A DNA stretch of 64,000 bases from the NCBI GenBank assembly GCA_948146395.1, contig OX411548.1, forward strand, positions 57,989,020-58,053,019. Reading direction: 5' to 3'. Position 1 is the first letter of the stretch. The number at the start of each line of letters is the position of its first letter. The notes beneath the pieces were generated by a model. It did no database searches, was not told where the DNA came from, and worked only from the letters and a program-made list of their open reading frames with translations. The DNA comes from Fragum whitleyi. Its lineage: Eukaryota > Mollusca > Bivalvia > Cardiida > Cardiidae. This document shows, one piece after another, positions 23,735 through 35,565 of the stretch. The translations under genes were made by a program, and so were the position numbers.

Positions 23735-23890
23735 ACGTTCTCGATAGATAGACATATGATGATATAAAAATATGACAACATAAGAAGCATTAAACATGAT
23801 ATGAGCCTGTGCGTGAGATTTTCAACAATTCCAAATATGCGCAATGCAAAGACTCTGACCAGCCTGTGCATCCGCACAGTCTGACCAGAG
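23735..23890. repeat. dispersed repeat with terminal-type hairpin
   Basis: GTTCTCGATAGATAGACATA...TATGACAACATAAGAAGC (23737-23790) is inverted at 25455-25505. Next to it, GACTCTGACCAGCCTGTGC - atcc - GCACAGTCTGACCAGAGTC (23845-23892) forms a hairpin of about 19 bp with a few mismatches. A related CCTGCATCCGCAAGGTTTGA occurs at about 32651. Confidence 0.55.
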
Positions 23891-24179
23891 TCTTCGCTAT
23901 GCGTTAAGTAGATAGATAAGGTCTCAAAGTATCTGTAGACAATCAGGTAACTTTATATTTACAGTATGTCGCTGACTATACTGCTTAATGTTTGCACCAC
24001 ACGAGCATTTCAAGTTGTTGGAAATGTCACGCACAGGCTCATATAAAATTGACATGATACAATGATGGATTTGTAATTATATTTATATACACTGTATAAG
24101 GAAAAAAAGGGATGGAAACTCTCTCATTGCCTTGTAGTCCTTTCCTAAAGAAAATGCTACACAGAGGGTCATGTTAACT

Positions 24180-24370
24180 GCTAATTTCGTCTGTCCCCAT
24201 ATAAGCATAAAGAGGGCCACTTACCAGGATGCAAAGCACCGACACACGAGACCTTGGTTAACATCTAATTCGAAAGACAATTGATTTGTTAGCGTGTCAG
24301 CCCGGGAATCGAACCCTTAAAATAAAAAATCAGGCAATTTGAAGTCATGTGCCCTATTGACTGAGCTTAT
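24180..24370 (-). mobile_element. second type of tRNA-derived SINE (degraded)
   Basis: The reverse complement carries AGCTCAGTCAATAGGGC (A-box-like, 24350-24366) and GGGTTCGATTCCCGGGC (B-box, 24300-24317), separated by more than in a real tRNA. The downstream part ends with GGTGCTTTGCATCCTGG. No acceptor stem pairs properly, so it is not a functional tRNA gene. Confidence 0.5.
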
Positions 24371-24899
24371 TGGACGGACTACATGAGAAACCCTTTCATA
24401 GGTACATATAAATTACAAAGAATATACTGCGAAGCTTAAGTTAGAGTTGATACTTCCTTTAAAAAAGAAAAGGGTCAGGTTCGTTTTTGTATTTGCTTTA
24501 AATATTTAAAGAAGCAATTAGTTTCAGGGCTAAATTATTAGTCATTATGCCACTGTTTAGCTTCTTCTAATCGACGAGTCTTTAACGAGTTCCAAAATAA
24601 ACAGTGGAATTTGCCCTTCAATTAGGATAACGAAATACTGTCTAACGCTTTCGTGTTGGACTCCGTATTTCGCAAAGATTCGCGCGCAAGTGCAAAGATG
24701 GGAACTATATTTGGAACGAGCAGCAGTGATTTTTCAAGAGTTCATGACAGAAACCAGGTTAACATTTTTCACAGACGCTGTACGAGATAGATGCCTTGGA
24801 GTTTTTTTGTGTCTTTTGTACATGTCTATTTTCACAACGAACTACTTAATATTCTACCGCGTTTGTGTTCAAAAGACCGATGCCTGAACTTTTTTTCAT

Positions 24900-25640
24900 A
24901 CACCATTCAAATAAATGCTTGATGTGCCCGTAAGGCTATCGTTAGGTAATCGCGCGATCACGAAACGGGAACATGACGTACCGTGAGGCCCCCGTGCGTT
25001 CTCCGTAGAGTGACCGTGCAGATACCGCGCGGGGACCACAGGATGATGCAGTGCTATTGACAGATATCGCATGTGTGCGGCGACCTTGTGGTGTCTCACC
25101 GAAGTGTCTACAGGCTTGGGTCTCCGTGTGTGGGTTTGCGATTTTTAAAGTAGGTGGCAAATTGTCATAAGATACGCCCGTTGCAGTACTGAATGCGCCA
25201 GAAAAACAACAAATGGACATAACTCAATAATTAATTTCGGTAGCGTAACGTTCTTCACACACTGTTTTCCGTCACCATGAGCGAAATATTGTTGCCAAGT
25301 TTAAAGTCAATCGGACATTAGGAGACAGAGTTATGCTCAGGATAAAGACGTGGAGCCGCCCGGACGCCCGGATCCCACGGGTGATCTTATAATCGACAGG
25401 AGTATGAAAATTGCATATCCATCATTATATCATGACATTTTTACATCATGAATTGTTTCTTATGTTGTCATATTTTTATATCTTCATATGTCTGTCTATC
25501 GAGAACAAAATCGCAAGGTCTACGACACTCCTACACCGTGCGGTTATCGTACGGAGACCGTATGATGCCGAATGGACTCAACATGATTTTGGTATTACGG
25601 CGAGTTAACAGGCGCCGTATGAGCTACCTAGACGAAATGT
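24900..25640. mobile_element. GC-rich subterminal-repeat element with H3 insertion
   Basis: Locally GC-rich sequence with many ACCGTG / CCGCGC words (24930-25110 and 25530-25625), unlike its AT-rich surroundings. A single-monomer H3 element (25155-25405) lies between the two parts. The layout suggests a non-autonomous DNA transposon split by an insertion. Termini not resolved. Confidence 0.35.
25155..25405 (+). mobile_element. hairpin-type element, family H3, one monomer
   Basis: Left end GGCAAATTGTCATAAGATAC then GCCCGTT. One monomer has AACAAATGGACATAACTCA and GAGACAGAGTTATGCTC, then CCCGGACGCCCGGATCCCAC and a right end CGACAGGAGTAT. The same start and monomer occur at 32999-33880. Confidence 0.65.
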
Positions 25641-26249
25641 AATCTGAACTAGAGTAACCTCAATTGTATCAAGCTATACAATTCATTATTCTAAGGAACG
25701 GAAAAAAAATACATAACATGTTTCTACATCAATAATTTTCTCATTCACATGTTTGTTTGAAGTTGTTTGCATGCCATGAAGTCATCGATGAAAAAAGACT
25801 TTCAGACAGGTCCTCAAAGCTACATCCGGTTTATATAAATTTTCATTAACCATAAAACTGGAATTTGCAGATATAATAGGTGTCAACAATTTGTGAAGGC
25901 ATCCCTTTGAAAATAGAAACTATGAATATGCTGTAAAATTGAGGTGCAACTATAGCTTGTCACTGCATGTAAATAACATTTCTTCAGCTATGTTTTTTTC
26001 GTGATAAGGCACTGGTTTTCGAAAAAAAAGGCTATATTTCTTGTTAAAAAGGTCAACCAACCAATCTTCAGGAGGGGCTCCAGTGCCAAAACCCAAAGGC
26101 AGTTGGTTTAAACATATTTTATTTCCCAAAATTTTGAAATGGGGTCGGACCACAAGTTCTACAAACTTAGTATCGGTCCTTCCCCTACAATACAAATAAC
26201 ATATATTTATATATAGATAATGACAACTTGTACAAACAGGAATTGCTGT

Positions 26250-27620
26250 TTATAACATTAGCAACATGTTCAGATAGGTGGAGTGTAATTGCACACACCC
26301 TATGACCCGAATGTATAACGTCAAGGGGGGTTCCAAATGGCTTTATACTGCGGTATTACCGGAAGAGACTATAATAGTTCCAGGACACATGCGAGTCGGA
26401 GTTGCCGAACCAATTAACGAGATATCAGTCATTTCTTGCAGTTTTAACCAAGCTCGCAAATATATTTCCCCCAAAATTACCATTAGTCCAGTCAATAAGT
26501 CCAAAAAAATGACCAAACATCAAACTAATTGCAACAAAAATCAAATTAGTATTTTTTGATACATTGATATGCCTAGTTTCAACCCTTAAAAATCTACAAA
26601 AATCTAAGTTGCAGAAATTAAGAAAAATTCATTCCAAAGTTGACCCCCGTAAAATCTCCTTACAGAACTTAATTCCTGTATTTCCTTCTATAATGCTAGA
26701 AAAACAATATTTAATAAAATTTAAAATCCCTAATTTACATCTTTTCATGTAAGGTATGACTTAAAACAAAAATGTACTGTTTTCATGACTGTTAGATATT
26801 TTTATCTGTCTGGAAATGATTGATTGCATGTTAAATTACCCCACCCACTTATTTTAAGTCCTAATTTCAACACTAATAGCATAGTATTTTCTTGGAAACA
26901 TTAAAACCTACTATTTTTTTGCAGTTTTTCATCTGGATAACCAGAATACAAAAATTAAAAACAATCTATAAAATAGAAAATAGATTATCACTCAATTTGA
27001 AATATGAAGTTTAGCCATTTGATGGTAAATCGTTATTTGTTTCCAGTACATATGGATTTCCATTTGGTATTATCACCACTTCTTTTAAATCATTTTTGTC
27101 ATATTTCTTTTTCATATAACTTTAGAAAGATTCACATGTACATATCTTCTCATTTAGGAGATTTTAGAATGATAAAAAACAAATCAATTAACATTATGGA
27201 AAGGGCGATTTTGGTAAAAATCATCAAAATATATAGTGTTTGTTGTGTTTTTTTTGTGAACGTTCAAATATCTATTCATTTAAAAAATCCCATCTATCTT
27301 GTAACATGTATCTTACTATCATACATACAAAATCTATTATGCAGTATTCTAGTGAAACATTTTGAGAAAACGAAAGTTTTTCATTTTACATTTTTAAAGG
27401 GGGATATCAATTTGATAATGAACAGTCAAATATTGTTAATGCACATTCTAAAATCTGTTTATTTCATAGGTTTTGAAGATTTTTTAACATGCTACCAATA
27501 TTGTCCTATATCAAAAATCAAACAGGAACTTCTTAATGGTAGATTGCTACATGTATGGAAACATCCTGGGGGAAAGAAAAAACGTTGTGGTAAAAGAGAT
27601 ACTTGATAAAAGAAATATGA
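26250..27620 (+). repeat. dispersed repeat D (two-box), copy 1
   Basis: Contains TAGTCCAGTCAATAAG (26484) with AATTGCAACAAAAATC (26527), and 367 bp after the first the word TTACCCCACCCACTT (26837). The same boxes in the same order occur at 47129/47442 and, on the minus strand, at 54175/53816; half of it is at 32296 (minus). The very AT-rich downstream part holds a 200-codon open frame (27004-27606) with no recognisable domain, which I do not call a gene. Confidence 0.45.
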
Positions 27621-29779
27621 CAATGTTCAAGTTTTGTTAGTGTACTTTAAGATTTATTCATTTCAAGGCTACAAAGAATCTTTAAAAAAAAGTAACTAAT
27701 ATTGTTCTGTATACATGAATATTCAAATAGCATGTTGTCATTTTTTTGAAAATTCTTGGAAAAGGAAAAAATATACATCATTTAATTGACTTTTTTGAGT
27801 CAGATACTTTTATTAAGTCTTTAAAGCACAATTATGTATAAAAAACTTTCTTTGTGGCCAATTCTGGTAGCAATTAGATATAATCTTCAATCTCATTAAT
27901 AACACCTTTTCAACATAGAGCATGCGTTTTAAGGAAGTGGAGATGGCAGCCACGATGCAATATGCTACCTAAATATGTCCTTGAAATGTTTATAAACCTT
28001 TTTTTTTTAATTTATTTTTCACTCTTTGACTTGTAGTTAATTAGAAGCTTATTAACAAATAAGTACCTGGCGTGAAAGTGAGATAAAGTAATCTCATCTT
28101 CAGGTGGTAGCCAAGTTATAGTTTCTCCCAATATAATTGTGCTAACAGTTTGTTATGATAAAACTCATATCTTAAAATAATTTTACAAATTTCCTTTTTC
28201 TGTTGATTCTAAGCCATTAAACATGAGCACCAGCGGATGCCAACGCACGACTGTAGAGCCTGGATAGTCCAAAAAAGGACATTATTCTGCAATAAAAGCT
28301 CTTAGAGTTAGTTTCAAGTCAATATTTTAAGTAGTAACAAAGTTTTGATCAAAGTAAAACTTTGTTACAACAACACCAAGGTGATGACAATAGCTTGTCT
28401 TTTATGTTCCAAAACAGCGAAGATAAATATTGAATGATAATCCTTCGATATCGTCCATACTGATTTGTTTTCTAACAGTCAAGGTGACAGTGAGGAATGC
28501 AGAAATAAAGGTTTCTTCAAAGTATAGCCTTCTTTTAAGACATTTACTGATCTGCTAACGCTTTTTACATGCTCTCCGAAACTTACTAAATGAAAAGAGT
28601 GCTTGAAATGAAAGTGAAAGACATTAAGTAACATTGTTATAATATGATCTGCAGCTAAGTGTGAGAATAAGTTTTTGCCCAACACACAATGTAAAATGAC
28701 ATTTATGACGAACACATATCTTTGAATGATTTCAATCAATTAGCTCTCAGATTGTTGAATATCTGTTTAAATATCCAATTTTTAAGTTAAATTGATAACA
28801 TGAATATGGTTAAATAATTAATGATTTTTGCGTAGTACATTACATATTTGCTTTTTACCTTTTCAGATATGTTTTGTAACTATGCTTCTTTAATTTACTG
28901 CTAAATAAAAACTCAGTGCAAGAAATGAATGTAACCTTGACTAAATTCTGGTTTATACTGCTTATTTCGACATAACTTTCACAGATTTTGTAGTTTTTAT
29001 TCAGGGTCGCTTATATTTTATTTTATTCAAAAAGCTTTGGGGAATTTCCAACAGAAACCAACTGCATGTCTGTACCCTGTTAATTATATTTGCTATTTGT
29101 ATCAGCCAGACCAAAGGCCCCAGTCCAATAAGAGTGCATGAGTCCCATTATAAATAACCTACCAACCTGCCTAATAATTGCATGTCAGAATGTCACCAAA
29201 ACCTAAAATGTTCACAACTTCAGGTCAGGTGACTAGGATCAGTCTGTGAAAGTTTCATCCAAATCCATAATTTTCCTGTTGCCACACGCACATAAATAAC
29301 TACATATACAACAAAATATCCAAACTATCAATTGCATATTCCACCTGTGTGTATTTCATGACATTATATAGATTAAGTGTTAATTTTTTTTTTCAAGATA
29401 TTTTAGAGATTTTTTTCAAATGTGTCAGTGACACCACTAGAAGATGGTAATTTACTACACGAGATAGTTCAAGGATACTAAAAGAAACTACTCATGAGCT
29501 TGATCCATACGCATGGTTCTTTAATCGGTGGAAGGAACCACAATGTGGGGTTTGATCTAATGTCTTATCCAAAAGATAATTAATTGGTCAACCCTTGGAT
29601 CCTAGCTGCTATCTTGATGTTTGGGAATTGAACCTTCTGCCAACATATAATATATACTATTATTTGTGTCCATAAAGAAATATCAACATTATTTTTTGAA
29701 AAACTTATGATAAAAGAAGACAATTAAATGGTCTATCTATGGAATTATAATTTATATAAGTATTTGTTGATAATTCGTA
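27621..29779. other. unannotated AT-rich stretch
   Basis: No coding signal. A perfect 13-bp inverted repeat GTAACAAAGTTTT/AAAACTTTGTTAC (28334-28368) with a 9-nt loop stands out. Nothing else recognised. Confidence 0.4.
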
Positions 29780-30157
29780 ACAAGATGTCTACAAGATCCG
29801 TCACACAGCTTGATGTCAACTGTGAATTGGGTTTTGATTTAGTCTAATAATAAACAAAGGGCAATAACTTATATGGTAGAGTTATTGTTCTCATAATTGT
29901 TCTTATAATCATTGAGTATCCTGATCATAGCTGTTTAGTGTTTTACTTTCAGAGATCTACTCTGGACTTAAATCATGTCTGAAAAACAACAAAATGACAA
30001 TAAGTCAAAAGTACGCATGCACTAGTTACGATTCTTGAGTACTACTTCCCTCTCTGGATAGGATCTATCAAAATTATGAAATTTCAAAGCTTAATATTTG
30101 CTTAATATTTCAATATTTTTACTTTCTGTGATATGGTCCAATCAAAAATTAAGTATA
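29780..30157 (+). repeat. degraded H3 monomers, left part
   Basis: AACAAAGGGCAATAACTTAT, CATAGCTGTTTAGTGTTTTA and GAGATCTACTCTGGACTTAA follow the H3 monomer order. The array is then interrupted at 30158 by an H1 element and resumes at 31405. Confidence 0.6.
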
Positions 30158-31404
30158 AACAAGAGGACCATGATGGTCATAGATCGCTCACCTTTGCCTC
30201 TTTGACCCCTGGGACATCCCATTAATTAAATAGGCAGATGTCAAAAACGATATAATTTAATTTACATCAGATCAATACCATGGAATGTTTTCAGCCAAGA
30301 GCAAGACAGATATGCCTTTTAGCTCCTTGATTCTATGTAGAATGGGATGCACACGGCTGGAGCCCAAATGTGACCCCAGGGTCTTGATATGAACAAACTT
30401 AGAAGAGGTCAACTAGATGATGCTACAAACTAAATATGAAAGCTGTATTATTTCTGGTTTTGGAGAAGAAGATTTTTGAAGGTTTTCCTATTTTCACCCA
30501 TCGTGCTCAGATGAGCTAAAACGGATGCGCCTAGGTTGAGCCTAAATATGACCACAAGGTCTTGATATGAACAAACTTGGTAGGGACCACTAGATGATGC
30601 TAGATACCAAATAGGAAAGCTGCGTGCTCTCTGGTTTCCGAAAATAAGATTTTAAAAGATTTTTGCTCTTTGATTCTACTTAAAAAGGGTTGCGCCCTGG
30701 TGAAGCCCAAATATGATCCTAGGGTCTTGATATGAACAAACTTGGTAGAGATCCATTAGATGATGCTGCATACCAAATATGAAAGCTGTCTGCCATCTGG
30801 TTTCAGAGAAGAAGATTTTTAAAGATTTTCATTTTTTTTACCCTTCATGCTCAGAAGAGCTAAAAGGGATGTGCCCGGGCAAAGCCCAAATATGACCGAA
30901 GGGTCTTAATATAAATAAACTTGGTAGGGGCCACTAGGTAATGATACATACCAAATATGAAAGCTGTCTGCCATTTGATTTGAGAAAAGAAGTTTGTTTT
31001 TTTAGATTTTTGTAAAATTGGTTGCGCTCGGGTGGAGCCCAAATATGACCCAAGGATCTTGATATGAACAAACTTGGTAGAGGTCTCCTAGATGATGCTA
31101 CATACCAAATATGAAAGCTGTCTGCCTCATGGTTTCAGAGAAGAAGATTTTTGAAGATTTTCATATTTTTACCCTTTTTGTTGATGGTTAGTTAGGGAAA
31201 GTTAAGGGTGGATTTCATTTATGTGAACAACTTTGATAAAACTTGACCCAAGGAACTTCCCTGCCAAGTTTCATCAAGATTGGCCCACTGGTTTAGGAGG
31301 AGAAGATGTTTAAAGAAATTGTGGACGACGCACGACTGATGATGGACGCCGGACATTGTATGTTCACAATAGCTCACCTTAAGCACTTCATGCTCAGGTG
31401 GGCT
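30158..31404 (+). mobile_element. hairpin-capped tandem-array element, family H1 (copy 2)
   Basis: Left end AACAAGAGGACCATGATGGT plus CATAGATCGCTCACC; right end is the hairpin AGCTCACCTTAAGCAC-TTC-ATGCTCAGGTGGGCT (31371-31404). Monomers of about 170 bp contain AGCCCAAATATGACC, GGGTCTTGATATGAACAAAC and TACCAAATATGAAAGCTGTC, five copies. CAAGATTGGCCCACTGGTTT and GACGACGCACGACTGATGAT precede the hairpin. Confidence 0.85.
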
Positions 31405-31900
31405 AAAAACAACAAAGGAAAGTAAATCCTAAAGTGTTTGGTAGGGTCACGCATCTTGTGCACTGTTCTTACCCAGAATAACATTTATTCTCTAATGAAA
31501 TTTGATGATTATACCCATTAAGGCCTACCTTCTTTCAGTGATATATTCTTCAGTATGAAAAAATAACAAAGGGAAATAACTCAAAAAATATGAAAAATAT
31601 AGTAATGGTTCTTATGCACTGCGATTCCCCTTCATTAGATGGATACATTATGATGTTTCATGATTATAGCTTTAATAATACTACTTTGAGAGATACACTC
31701 CAGATAAAATCCAAGTACATTTATTTTAACAACAAAGGGCAGTAACTCAAACATTTGATAGGACAGAGTTATGGTTCTTGTGTACTGCACTTCGTCTTGA
31801 TAAGATCTATCCTCTTATGAAGTTTCATTAAATAAGTTAAAATACTTTGAGAGATATTGCCCCAGTTAAAAATCCAAGTACTTCTTGTTGTAGAAGTAAA
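31405..31900 (+). repeat. degraded H3 monomers, right part
   Basis: AACAACAAAGGAAAGTAAAT, AACAAAGGGAAATAACTCAA and AACAAAGGGCAGTAACTCAA recur at a spacing of about 155 bp (31406, 31566, 31730), with ATGGTTCTTGTGTACTGCAC in between. It continues the array interrupted at 30158. Confidence 0.65.
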
Positions 31901-31949
31901 CAGTCAGAGTCATATGGAGGCTTTGGATCAAAGTACTTGAAAATAAATC

Positions 31950-32340
31950 ATAAAAATATACACAAAAATATCAATATGAGTAAAAATTTATAATCTTATA
32001 CAAAAAAGAAAACAAAAAAAATAATTGCTTTATTTATTTTCAATTATTTTGACAAAACATGCATGAAAATAGTGAATTTGTGCACAGACCATCTATGTCA
32101 TGAAGAGCTTGATCAAAATAATCAAAGTTTCAAGAGTACTCCAAACGCATGTCCTTTTCCCAAATTTTCAATATGTTTTTCTATAAAACCGCTTCATAGA
32201 TTTTTGTAGATTTTTAACATATTATTGAGTGACCTTTAAACAACATTTTTATGATAAAATAAATTCTGTTGCAATTAGTTTGATGTTGAACCTTATATTG
32301 ACTGGACTACATTGCCTTCATTCCTTAGTGAACATGTTGA
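31950..32340 (-). repeat. dispersed repeat D, partial inverted copy
   Basis: The reverse complement has TAGTCCAGTCAATATAAGG (32309-32291), CATCAAACTAATTGCAACA (about 32287-32268) and TTAAAAATCTACAAAAATCT, matching 26484-26610 in order. Confidence 0.55.
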
Positions 32341-32998
32341 ATCACATAATCAGTAGGTTCCAGGATTATATAACGTTGTTTTTATTCATTCTCCACTAAG
32401 AATTTACTCATGTTTTTTTTTTTCAGATACGCTAATTTAAATGCATGAAAATGAAAGCATTTGCTGACAATTCGTTACTTGAAACGTTTTACTTTTAAAC
32501 TTTTTTGAAATAAAACAATTATATGGTTCCGAAATTCAGGAAAATTTTCAGTGGATTACGAGAAAAAATTAAAAATTTTAGTCCCAGAATTAAAATCTGA
32601 ATGACTTTTATAACAATAACATATATGCGCAAAGCAAGGCTCTTTACAGTTCCTGCATCCGCAAGGTTTGACCAGATTCTGCCAGTGACTATTCTTATAG
32701 CAATTGTGAGGTTGACGACATTTCTTTTTCTAGAATTAGTCTGTAGAAAGACACCAAATTCAATTACACATTTTCCAATTTTCGCAATTAAAGGCATACG
32801 GGAGTCATAACTTGTGTTGTGACGTTATGTGAAAATAAAGATTTCCTTCATCTTACTTCATTAGGTCTGCAAATGAATAGATCGGAATGTAATTAACATC
32901 GATTCTAATATTGAAGCATGTATACTGATGTCCAAAAAGAGGCCTTAATGAATATTAGGAATTTCTTTTCGTGTATGGCATTGTACATCGTGAAACAA
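32341..32998. other. unannotated stretch
   Basis: Contains a fragment related to the hairpin at 23845 (GCAAAGCAAGGCTCTTTACA then CCTGCATCCGCAAGGTTTGA, 32630-32671). No gene seen. Confidence 0.4.
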
Positions 32999-33880
32999 GG
33001 TGCCAATTGTCACAAGATACGCCCGTCACACTGCTTAGAATGAACTGGGGGTTTGAATAGAACTGAGGTTATTTTGAATGAATATTTTTTGCACCCATGA
33101 AATTTCATGATCCTAGCTATTATACTTTTAGAGATATACTCCGGACAAGATTCTAGTATGAATAACAACAATGGGCAATAACTCAAAAAATAGACCAGGT
33201 AGAATTATGGTTCTTGTACACTGCACCCCCCGTGATGACACCTATACACCCATGAAGTTTCATGATCCTAGCTATTATACTTTTAGAGATATACTCCGGA
33301 CAAGATTCAAGTCTGAAAAACAACAAAGGGCAATAACTCAAAAAATAGGTCAGGTAGTATTATGGTTCTTGTGTACTGCAATTCCCATTTGTTAAGTTAT
33401 ACACCCATGCAAATTCATGATCCTAGCTATTATACTTTTAGAAATATACTCCGGACAAGATTCTAGTCTGAAAAACAACAAAGGGCAATAACTCAAAAAA
33501 TAGGCCAGGTAGAGTTATGGTTCTTGTGCACTGCACCCCCCCCCCCCCCTTGGCGAGGTCTATACACCCATGAAGTTTCATAATCCTAGCTATTATACTT
33601 AAAGAGATATACTCCGGACAAGATTCAAGGCTGAAAAACAACAAAGGGCAATAACTCAAAAAATATGCCAGGTAGAGTTATGGTTCTTGTGCACTGCACT
33701 CCGTAATGATGAGAAGAATACAATTGCCAAGTTTGAAGTCCATTGGATTTCAAGTGACAGAGTTATGCTCCGGACAAAGAAGTGGACGCCGCAGGACGCC
33801 AGGACGCCCGGACACCCGGACGCCCGGACGACGGACGCCACGGGTGATCCCATAACACGTCCCGTCTTTGACGGGCGTAT
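32999..33880 (+). mobile_element. hairpin-capped tandem-array element, family H3 (full copy)
   Basis: Starts GTGCCAATTGTCACAAGATA then CGCCCGTC. About four monomers of about 157 bp follow (AAAGGGCAATAACTCAAAAA; TTATGGTTCTTGTGCACTGC; CATGAAGTTTCATGATCCTA; ATATACTCCGGACAAGATTC). Then come GACGCCCGGACACCCGGACG-type repeats and a terminal hairpin CCCGTC-TTT-GACGGG (33861-33875) with GCGTATAAAA. ATACGCCCGTC appears inverted at both ends. A C run of about 15 lies at 33535-33549. Confidence 0.8.
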
Positions 33881-34112
33881 AAAAATAGTTTAGCTTTGAT
33901 AAAACTCCCTCTAGATTTGTCAGTCAAAATTAACAAATATCGATTTCTTATTTTTTTATGCATAAACTTGAGCAGCGGTCGCTATTTTTTCTAGCATCCC
34001 GTGTGCCTTCTTAAAAGTTTGTTTCTAAGCAAAATTACACATGTGTCTTTAGAATTAGATATGCAAGTGATTCACGCAAGAAGTGTTGGAATATTCCCAT
34101 TCCTTTTCTTAC

Positions 34113-35565
34113 AACAAGAGGACCAAGATGGTCCTAGATCGCTCACCTGAGTTTCTATGACCCCTGGGACATCACATCAATTAGATAGGCAGATGTCAAA
34201 AAGAAGATAATTGCCTAAGATCAATACCATGGAACGTTTTCAGCGAAGAGCAAGACAGATATGCCTTTTTGCTCTTTGGTTCTGTGTAAAAAGGGATGCA
34301 CCTGGGTGGACCCCAAAAGTGACCCCAGGGTCTTGATATGAACAAACTTGGAAGAGGTCCATAAGAGGATGCTACATTCTAAATATGAAAGCTGTCTGCC
34401 TTCTGGTTTCAGAGAAGAAGATTTTTGAAGGTTTTCCCATTTTCACCCATTGTGCTCAGATGAGCTGAAAGGGATGCGCCCGGGTGGAGCCCAAATATGA
34501 CCCAAGGGTCTTGATATGAACAAACTTGGTAGGGGCCCACAAGATGATGCTACATACCAAAAATGAAAGCAGTGTGCCCTCTGGTTTCGATTAAAGAAGA
34601 TTTTAAAAGATTTTCGCTCTTTGATTCTATGTAAAAAGGGTTGCGCCCGGGTGGAGCCCAAATATGATCCTAGGGTCTTGATATGAACAAACTTGGTAGA
34701 GGTCCACTAGATGATGCTACATATCAAATATGAAAGCTGTCTGCCTTCTGGTTTCATAGAAGAAGATTTTTGAAGATTTTCATTTTTTACCCTTCGTGCT
34801 CATTTAGAGATAAAGGGATGCACCCGTGCAAAGCCCAAATATGACCCAAGGGTCTTGATATGAACAAACTTGGTAGAGGTCCACTAGATGGTGCTACATA
34901 CAAAATATGAAAGCTGTCTGCCTTCTGGTTTCAGAGGAGAAGATTTTTTGAAGATTTTCATTTTTTTACCCTTCGTGCTCATAACAGATAAAGGGATGCA
35001 CCCGTGCAAAGCCCAAATATGACCCAAGGGTCTTGTTACGAAGAAACTCGGTAGAGGCCCACTAGGTGATGCTACACACCAAATATTTAAGCTGTCTGCC
35101 ATCTGGTTACAGAGAAGAATATTTTTAAAGATTTTCGTTCTTTGATTCTATGTAAAAAGGGTTGGGCCCGGGCAAAGCCCAAATATGACCACAGGGTCTT
35201 GATATGAACAAACTTGGTAGAGGTCCACTAGATGATGTTACATACCAAATATGAAAGCTGTCTGCCTTCTGGTTTCAGAGAAGATTTTTAAAGATTTTCA
35301 TATTTTCACCCTTTTTTTAAGGGTAAAGGGAAAGTTAAGGGTGGATTTCATTTATTTGAGCAACTTTGGTAGAGCTTGACCCAAGGAACATCCCTGCCAA
35401 GTTTCATCAAGATTGGCCCACTGGTTTAGGAGGAGAAGATGTTTAAAGAAATTGTGGACGACGCACGAGGCACGACGGACGACGCACGACGCACGACTGA
35501 CGACGGACGACGGACATTCTACGATCCCAATAGCTCACCTTGAGCACTTCGTGCTCAGGTGAGCT
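34113..35565 (+). mobile_element. hairpin-capped tandem-array element, family H1 (copy 3)
   Basis: Left end AACAAG then hairpin AGGACCAAGATGGTCCT, then AGATCGCTCACCTGAG. About six monomers of about 172 bp contain GGGATGCGCCCGGGTGGAGC and TATGAACAAACTTGGTAG. Then come GACGACGCACGAGGCACGAC-type repeats and the terminal hairpin AGCTCACCTTGAGCAC-TTC-GTGCTCAGGTGAGCT (35532-35565). It is the best preserved of the H1 copies: both terminal hairpins are nearly perfect. Confidence 0.9.

Noticed and set aside
26278..26559. 93-codon plus-strand frame
   Set aside because: The initiating codon is GTG, not ATG, and the frame crosses repeat D sequence; no domain recognised.
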